Assembly (NCBI GenBank): GCA_031398745.1
Contig: JANNNX010000074.1
Span: 1-64,000, forward strand
Direction of reading: 5' to 3'
Length of the DNA stretch: 64,000 nucleotides
Source of the DNA: JANNNX01 sp031398745
GTDB taxonomy: Bacteria; Actinomycetota; Acidimicrobiia; Acidimicrobiales; CADCSY01
The position numbers were made by a program, and so were the translations under genes. Shown one piece after another: positions 58,045-64,000 of the stretch (its first letter is position 1; each line of letters opens with the position of its first letter). The notes beneath the pieces are model-generated. The model saw only the letters and a list, made by a program, of their open reading frames with translations, did not search any database and was not told where the DNA came from.

Positions 58045-58835
58045 TCAGGCGTCGTCGAGCGCGGCCCGGATCGACGACACGAAGTCGGTCGCCTCGTCGG
58101 GTCCGCCGCCGTCGAGCAGCCGGCGCATGAGCGCCGAGCCGATGATCACCCCGTCGGCCGCCCTCGAGGCCTCGACCGCCTGCTCGGGCGTGGAGATGCC
58201 GATCCCGAGCAGCACCGGGGTGTCGGTCATCGCCTTGATGCGGCCCGCGATGCCGGCCGCGCTGGCCGCCAGCGACGTCCGCTCGCCGGTCGTCCCCATC
58301 AGCGACACCCCGTAGACGAAGCCCCGCGACCGCTCGACGATGCGGGCCAGCCGGTCGTCGGGGGTCACCGGAGCGGCCAGCAGTACCGTCTCGATCCCGG
58401 CCGCGGCGGCCTCCGACTCCCAGCGCTCCGACTCCTCCAGCGGGAGGTCGGGGACGATCGCCCCCGCGATCCCGGCGGCGGCCAGGGACTGGGCGAATCG
58501 CCGCTCACCGGCCCGGACGACCAGGTTGCAGTAGGTCATGGCCACCAGCGGGACCCCGACGTCGGCCCGCCCGAGGTCGTCGAGCAGCGACGTCGGGGTG
58601 ACCCCCCGGTCCAGGGCAATGGCCGACGCCTCCTGGATGGTCGGGCCGTCCATCACCGGATCCGAGAACGGGATCCCCACCTCGACCGCGTCGGCCCCAG
58701 CGTGGGCCACGGCGTTCAGCACGTCGACCCACTCCTCGCAGAACCCACCGGTCACATAGGGCACCAGCAGCGTGCGGCCGGCGTCGCGGGCTGCCCGCAG
58801 GGCCGACTCGAGGGGGCCGAAGGTCCGGGAGTGGG

Positions 58836-58839
<4 letters not shown>
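58045..58839 (-). CDS. trpA: Tryptophan synthase alpha chain
   Basis: TrpA cleaves indole-3-glycerol phosphate to indole, which is channelled to TrpB. The 264-residue barrel has the catalytic Glu53 and Asp64 in VEVGIPFSDPVMDGPTIQEA. PDLPLEESERW is the loop 6 region and FVYGVSLMGTTG the phosphate site. Its ATG at 58839 overlaps the trpB stop as ATGA. It is the last gene of the trp operon. Confidence 0.96.
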
Positions 58840-59995
<1,156 letters not shown>

Positions 59996-59999
<4 letters not shown>

Positions 60000-61138
60000 C
60001 CTGGCGCCCCGACGGGCCGGCCCGAGACCCCGGCACCGTCGTCGACACGGGTGGCTCGGATCACGACCCCGAACGATACGAGGGCGGTGGCCACCAGCAC
60101 CGAGTTGCGGACGGCGATGACCTCCATGAAGGTCGACCACCCGCCGGCATGAGCCAGCACGGTCAGCACCACCATCGCCAGGTGGGCGACGAACCACCGT
60201 CCGCCCAAGACTGCGGCCAATGGGGCGCCGAGGACCATGAACTGCGGGCTCAGCACCTTCGATCCGCACAGGACCAGGAGGAGGACGCTGTAGGCACAGA
60301 GCCACGGCAGCCGGGCACCGACCCCCCGGCGGCGGGCGCACCAGCACACGGCGGCGACCAGCACGGCGAACGTCGCCACGGTGACGCTCGCCCATGGGCC
60401 GGCGCCGTCGAGCTCGGTCGCCCGGAAGCGGTAGGTGTAAGAGGAGGGTTCGCCGGTGACCCCGTTGGCCACCCAGCCCAACGTTGCCGGGACCGACTCG
60501 AACTGCACCCCCCGCTCGAGGTGGTAGCCGATCCAGGTGTCCTCGGCCGGGGCCAGCGCCAGAGGCACAGCCAGGACGACCAGCGTCACCACCAGCGCCC
60601 CGGCCTGGACCGGGCGTCCGACGTCGGCCCACCCCCACGCCACCCCTGGGAAGAGCTTGAGCGCCGATCCCGCGGCGGCCAGCCACCAGCCCCGGGCTCG
60701 ACCGGCGGCCAAAGCGGCAGTCGAGCCGGCGATGGCGGCCATGGCGAAGACGTCGAAGCCGCCCGAGAGGAGCGGGAAGAGGACGACCGAAGCCAGCACG
60801 TAGCGCCAGAACGCGCCCTCCCGATCCACCCGCCACAGGAGCCAGAGCACGACCGCCTCCACTGCCACCGCCTGCAGGGCGAGCACCGAGTTGGCCCAGC
60901 CCTGCGGCACCGCCCCCGGGAGCAGGAACGCGACCAAGGCGCCGGGCGGGTACTCGAAGGCCAGGTCGCGGTAGGGGACGACGCCCTGCCAGAGGGCGCG
61001 GCCCACCGCCCACGGATCGACCGGGTCGAGCACGTCGAATGGGCGAGCCACGAACACCACGTGGACCACCACGAAGAGCACCACCAGCACCCGCCGACGC
61101 CGGGTCTGCGCGGCCCGGTCCTCTTCGGCCGAGGTCAC
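59996..61138 (-). CDS. Polytopic membrane protein inside the trp operon (GT87/DUF2029-like)
   Basis: This 380-residue protein has about 10 membrane helices. The first loop has DVLDPVDPWAVGRALWQGVV and YRDLAFEYPPGALVAFLLP, a pattern seen in GT87/DUF2029 mannosyltransferase-like proteins (acidic residue after helix 1, then Y-P-P). KLFPGVAWGW is another family-like motif. It starts at a GTG overlapping the trpF stop and its stop overlaps the trpB start, so it is translationally coupled on both sides. It is not the small Trp_oprn_chp membrane protein of mycobacteria. A role in tryptophan synthesis is not apparent. Confidence 0.75.
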
Positions 61139-61749
61139 CCTCGGCCGCTCCGGGCGGCGGTGAGGAAGGCCCGGAGCTTGCGGGGGTCTTTGTGGCCGGG
61201 CGAGGCCTCGACGCCCGTCGACACGTCGACCCCCCAGGGGTGCACGGCGGCGATGGCATCGGCCACGTTGGTGGGGTCGAGCCCTCCGGCGAGCACCAAG
61301 TGCAGGCCGAGGGGCACGTCCTCGGCGCGCGACCAGTCGAACACCTTCCCCGAGCCGGGCTGCACGTTGTCGAGCAGTACCGCGTCGGCCTTGTGGTCGG
61401 CGGCATGGGCCACCGCCGGGTCGCCGGCGGCGAAGGCCTTGAACACCGTCCCCACCCGCTCCCGTACCCAGACGGTGTCCTCGGGTGGCTCGTGGCCGTG
61501 GAGCTGGGCGGCCCCGAGGCCCGCGGTGTGGACCAGCTCGACGACCCGCTCGGGGGCCTCGTCGCGGAAGACGCCGACGGTGAGCACCCCGGCCGGAAGT
61601 TGGCGGACGATGTCCCGCACGTGCAGCGGCGCCACCTGACGGGTCGAGGGGGCGAACACGAAGCCGACGGCGTCGGCCCCCAAGGCGACCGCCAGCAGGG
61701 CATCCTCCTCGGAGGTGATGCCGCAGATCTTCACGAACACGTCAGCCAC
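61135..61749 (-). CDS. trpF: Phosphoribosylanthranilate isomerase
   Basis: TrpF converts N-(5-phosphoribosyl)anthranilate to the ribulose form. The 204-residue barrel has VKICGITSEEDALLAVALGA, with the catalytic Cys in KICGIT, the Asp in LLDNVQPGSGKVFDW, and GGLDPTNVADAI and GVDVSTGVEASPGHKDPRK near the end. It starts at a GTG overlapping trpC by 8 bases. A dedicated trpF is unusual for actinobacteria that use the bifunctional PriA. Confidence 0.95.
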   Translation of the reverse strand: MADVFVKICGITSEEDALLAVALGADAVGFVFAPSTRQVAPLHVRDIVRQLPAGVLTVGVFRDEAPERVVELVHTAGLGAAQLHGHEPPEDTVWVRERVGTVFKAFAAGDPAVAHAADHKADAVLLDNVQPGSGKVFDWSRAEDVPLGLHLVLAGGLDPTNVADAIAAVHPWGVDVSTGVEASPGHKDPRKLRAFLTAARSGRG

Positions 61750-62539
61750 CGGCGCCCGAGGCCCGCAGCTCTCCGACCGCCCCCGACGGGTCGTCGCTGG
61801 TCACCAGGGTCTCCCCCACCAGCAGGGCGTGGTAGCCGGCTCGGGCCAGCAGCTCGGCGTCGTGGGCGTCACGGATGCCCGACTCGGCCACCCACACCGC
61901 GCCCGCCGGCAACCGGGTGGCGAGCGCCAGGGCCCGATCGCGGTGGACCTCGAAGGTGCTCAGGTCTCGCTGGTTCACCCCGATCAGTCCGGCCCCGATG
62001 GCGTCGGCCCGCTCCAGCTCGTCCTCGTCGTGGACCTCGACCAGCGCCGCGAGCTGCAACTCGGCCGCCAACGCGGCGAAGTCGGTGAGCTCGGCGTCGT
62101 CGAGCGCGGCGACGATGAGCAGCACCGCGTCGGCACCCATGAGCCGCGCATCGGCCACGTCGCGGGCATCGACGGTGAAGTCCTTACGCAACACCGGGAG
62201 GTGACAGGCCCCCCGAGCGGCCTGGAGGTCGGCCACCGAACCGCCGAAGTGGTCGACGTCGGTCAGCACCGACAGGCACGACGCCCCGCCGGCCTGGTAC
62301 GAGCGGGCCAGGGCGGCCGGATCGAGACCCAGGGCCAGGGGCCCTCGCGACGGCGAGCGCCGCTTGACCTCGGCGATGACCGCGATCCCCTCGTCCCGGG
62401 CGCCGGCCCGCAGCGCCGCCGCGAAGTCGCGGGGCGGGGGCATCGCCGACGCCTCGGCCACCAGGGCGTCGAGCGATCGGGAGTCGTCGGCGGCGGCCAT
62501 CCGGTGATCGTCGACGATCCCGTCGAGGTAGGTCGCCAT
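61742..62539 (-). CDS. trpC: Indole-3-glycerol phosphate synthase
   Basis: TrpC closes the indole ring. The 265-residue protein has VIAEVKRRSPSRGPL (catalytic Lys and substrate Ser), SVLTDVDHFGGSVADLQ, VLRKDFTVDARDV (catalytic Lys), AGLIGVNQRDLSTFEV and WVAESGIRDA with the Glu. It is the first trp gene present and begins 6 bases after a TAGCAT box. trpE, trpD and trpG are not in the window. Confidence 0.96.
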   Translation of the reverse strand: MATYLDGIVDDHRMAAADDSRSLDALVAEASAMPPPRDFAAALRAGARDEGIAVIAEVKRRSPSRGPLALGLDPAALARSYQAGGASCLSVLTDVDHFGGSVADLQAARGACHLPVLRKDFTVDARDVADARLMGADAVLLIVAALDDAELTDFAALAAELQLAALVEVHDEDELERADAIGAGLIGVNQRDLSTFEVHRDRALALATRLPAGAVWVAESGIRDAHDAELLARAGYHALLVGETLVTSDDPSGAVGELRASGAGG

Positions 62540-62545
62540 CGCCGG

Positions 62546-62551
62546 ATGCTA
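62546..62551 (-). promoter_or_regulatory. Putative -10 box (TAGCAT) of the trp operon
   Basis: Read on the minus strand this is TAGCAT, ending 6 bases before the trpC ATG. A leaderless start would leave no room for a leader peptide or T-box attenuator, so any tryptophan control must act at the promoter. Confidence 0.45.
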
Positions 62552-62578
62552 CCGGCGTGGCTAGGGCCCTCCCGGGCT

Positions 62579-63094
62579 TCAGCCCTCGTCGCGACGGGCG
62601 TCGCCGAGGGCCACCAGCGCGGTGGCGGCCACGCCGAAAGCGGCCACGAACAGGGCCAGGAGACCGGCGGACACCAGGCCGCGGGACGACAGGGCCAGCC
62701 CCATCAGCCACGCGGCCAGGCCCACCCCGGCCACCCCGAGGGGAACGAAGGATCCGAGCCGGAAGCGGGCCACTTGGCCCGCCGGTCGCGTCCGGTAGGG
62801 CAGGTCGGGGAACTGCTCGCGGGGATCGTCGTCTTCCCCGCTGTCGTCGAAGGCCTGGAAGGGCCGGGGCGGGGCGGGCGCGAGCTGGTCGTCGTAGCGG
62901 GCCCGACGATCGGCGTCGCCGAGCACTCGCCACGCCTCGTTCACCGCCCGCATGGCGTCCTCGTGCGCCTGCATGTCCCGGTCCGATCCACCCACCGCGT
63001 CGGGGTGGTGACGACGGGCCAGCTCGAGGTAGGCCCGTCGGATCTCCGCCGTCGAGGCGCTGCGGTCCGTGCCCAGCACCTCGTAGTGGGTCAT
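62579..63094 (-). CDS. DnaJ-domain membrane protein
   Basis: This 171-residue protein has an N-terminal J domain (residues 1-70): MTHYEVLGTDRSASTAEIRR, then the HPD tripeptide in ARRHHPDAVGG and WRVLGDADRRARYDD. A linker leads to two membrane helices (about 115-160). It lacks the Gly/Phe and zinc-finger regions of true DnaJ, so it is a membrane-tethered co-chaperone that would stimulate DnaK locally. The client is unknown. It is monocistronic, between trpC and a divergent regulator. Confidence 0.88.
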   Translation of the reverse strand: MTHYEVLGTDRSASTAEIRRAYLELARRHHPDAVGGSDRDMQAHEDAMRAVNEAWRVLGDADRRARYDDQLAPAPPRPFQAFDDSGEDDDPREQFPDLPYRTRPAGQVARFRLGSFVPLGVAGVGLAAWLMGLALSSRGLVSAGLLALFVAAFGVAATALVALGDARRDEG

Positions 63095-63100
63095 CCCTGG

Positions 63101-63106
63101 AGCCTA
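63101..63106 (-). promoter_or_regulatory. Putative -10 box (TAGGCT) of the DnaJ-domain gene
   Basis: Read on the minus strand this is TAGGCT, ending 6 bases before the ATG at 63094, the same box and spacing as before uvrA. It is part of the 59-base gap to the divergent response regulator. Confidence 0.45.
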
Positions 63107-63153
63107 GGAGCGACCTCCGGGGCGGGCCGCCGTGGTGGTGCCACCATGGGCGG

Positions 63154-63837
63154 ATGAGCGATGCCGGCACCATCGTCGTCGTCGAGGACGATCCCGACAT
63201 CGCCGGCCTGCTCGACCTGTACCTCCGTCAGGCCGGGTTCCGGGTCCTGCAGACCGCCGATGGCGAGCGGGCGCTCGAGCTGGTGGCCGAGCACCGCCCG
63301 CGCCTGGTGGTGCTCGACCTCGGCCTTCCCGGCCCGCTCGACGGCCTCGATGTCTGCAAGCGGCTGCGGGCCTCGGGCCCCTCGGCTGCCACCCCTGTCC
63401 TGGTGGTGACCGCTCGGGGCGACGAGATCGACCGTGTCCTCGGCTTCGAGCTGGGGGCCGACGACTACGTCACCAAGCCCTTCTCGCCCCGGGAGGTGGT
63501 GGCCCGGATCAAGGCGATCCTTCGCCGGGCCGACGGACGGTCGGGCGAGGCCGCGGTGCGCCAGGTCGGGACCGTCACGATCGACCTCGGCCGCCGCGAG
63601 GTCCGGGTCGACGAGCGGGCGGTCGAGCTGACCACCCGGGAGTTCGACCTGCTGTCGCACCTGGCCGAGCACGAGGGCTTGGTGCTCTCCCGCCGCCAGC
63701 TCCTCGACGGCGCCTGGGGCACGGGGTGGGTGGGTGACGAGCGGACAGTCGACGTCCACGTGGGCCAGCTCCGCAAGAAGCTCGGCGAGGCGCTGCCGCT
63801 GGCCACCGTGTGGGGCGTCGGCTACCGCCTCGGCTGA
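63154..63837 (+). CDS. OmpR/PhoB family response regulator
   Basis: This 227-residue regulator has a receiver domain with VVVEDDPDIAGLL, phospho-acceptor Asp55 in LVVLDLGLPGPLDGLD and DDYVTKPFSPREVVARI, and a C-terminal winged helix with LTTREFDLLSHLAEHEGLVL, then DERTVDVHVGQLRKKLGE and VWGVGYRLG. The start is the ATG at 63154, giving a standard N-terminus. The partner kinase begins 11 bases downstream. Confidence 0.95.
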   Translation: MSDAGTIVVVEDDPDIAGLLDLYLRQAGFRVLQTADGERALELVAEHRPRLVVLDLGLPGPLDGLDVCKRLRASGPSAATPVLVVTARGDEIDRVLGFELGADDYVTKPFSPREVVARIKAILRRADGRSGEAAVRQVGTVTIDLGRREVRVDERAVELTTREFDLLSHLAEHEGLVLSRRQLLDGAWGTGWVGDERTVDVHVGQLRKKLGEALPLATVWGVGYRLG

Positions 63838-63848
63838 GCCACTCCGCC

Positions 63849-64000
63849 ATGACCCGACGCCTCACCGTCGCCCTGGTCGCCACCGCCGCGCTCGCCCTCC
63901 TGCTGGCCGGGGTGGGGACGTTGGTGCTCGCCGGGATCGGGGCCCGCCAGGCCACCGAGGCCGATCTCCGCAGTCAGGCCGGGCAGCTCCGGGACGAGGT
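63849..64000 (+). CDS. Sensor histidine kinase, N-terminal fragment
   Basis: Only the first 50 codons are inside the window. The fragment starts MTRRLTVALVATAALALLLA, a positively charged end followed by a membrane helix, then GIGARQATEADLRSQAGQL, the beginning of an extracytoplasmic sensor region. Position 11 bases after an OmpR-type regulator and this topology point to a sensor kinase. No catalytic part is visible. Confidence 0.75.
   Translation, partial: MTRRLTVALVATAALALLLAGVGTLVLAGIGARQATEADLRSQAGQLRDE

Overview
The window is very GC-rich, coding-dense chromosomal DNA. Start codons are ATG or GTG, neighbouring genes are often joined by ATGA or GTGA overlaps, and several transcripts look leaderless. 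Gene order points to an actinobacterium. The blocks trpC-F-B-A, ANTAR regulator-polA-rpsA, coaE-uvrB-uvrA, uvrC-rapZ and gap-pgk-tpiA-secG follow the backbone known from Mycobacterium. Several features are not typical of that group: a dedicated trpF, no whiA or yvcK at their usual place, and a Tad/Flp pilus locus without a secretin. My inference is a deep-branching lineage such as class Acidimicrobiia. The sequence alone does not prove this. Apart from tRNA-Leu(CAA) there are no RNA genes, and I see no insertion sequence, prophage or CRISPR array. No gene-free stretch exceeds about 300 bases.

Layout. Positions 1-5168 hold a peptide-type ABC importer on the minus strand (binding lipoprotein, two permeases, two ATPases, the last cut by the window edge). 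Positions 5208-13019 hold gap-pgk-tpiA-secG, then rapZ, a methyltransferase, a nucleotidyltransferase with a small partner gene that resembles a toxin-antitoxin pair, and uvrC. Positions 13073-19967 hold nadA, then a five-gene surface-glycan operon: initiating sugar transferase, two GT2 enzymes, a GT4 enzyme and a flippase. Positions 20097-27428 hold uvrA, a polytopic membrane protein, uvrB and coaE, so all three UvrABC nuclease genes lie within 16 kb.

Positions 27570-40858 hold a NarL-type two-component system followed by a Tad/Flp pilus locus. The plus strand carries two Flp pilins, then TadE- and TadG-like minor subunits. Between them on the minus strand lie cpaB, tadZ, tadA, a VWA-TadB fusion, tadC and a membrane protein. 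No prepilin peptidase is present. Positions 40862-46249 hold rpsA, polA, an ANTAR response regulator and a coiled-coil protein. Positions 46320-49594 hold an EamA-DUF3105 fusion and malQ.

Positions 49611-54708 hold tRNA-Leu and a type II fatty-acid synthesis cluster, fabD-fabH-fabG-acpP-fabF, with fabZ convergent. FabD has an unusual C-terminal lipoyl/biotinyl-like extension. Positions 54701-58030 hold a peroxiredoxin, an ECF42-type sigma factor with its DGPF partner, and an EamA transporter. Positions 58045-62539 hold trpC-trpF-(membrane protein)-trpB-trpA. The window ends with a DnaJ-domain membrane protein and an OmpR-type two-component system cut by the edge.

The less ordinary signals are the fused proteins (FabD extension, EamA-DUF3105, VWA-TadB), a palindromic element present twice, a 26-base repeat shared by uvrA and rpsA, a recurring TAGGCT-like box 6-10 bases before start codons, the nucleotidyltransferase pair, and the absence of whiA/yvcK between rapZ and gap.
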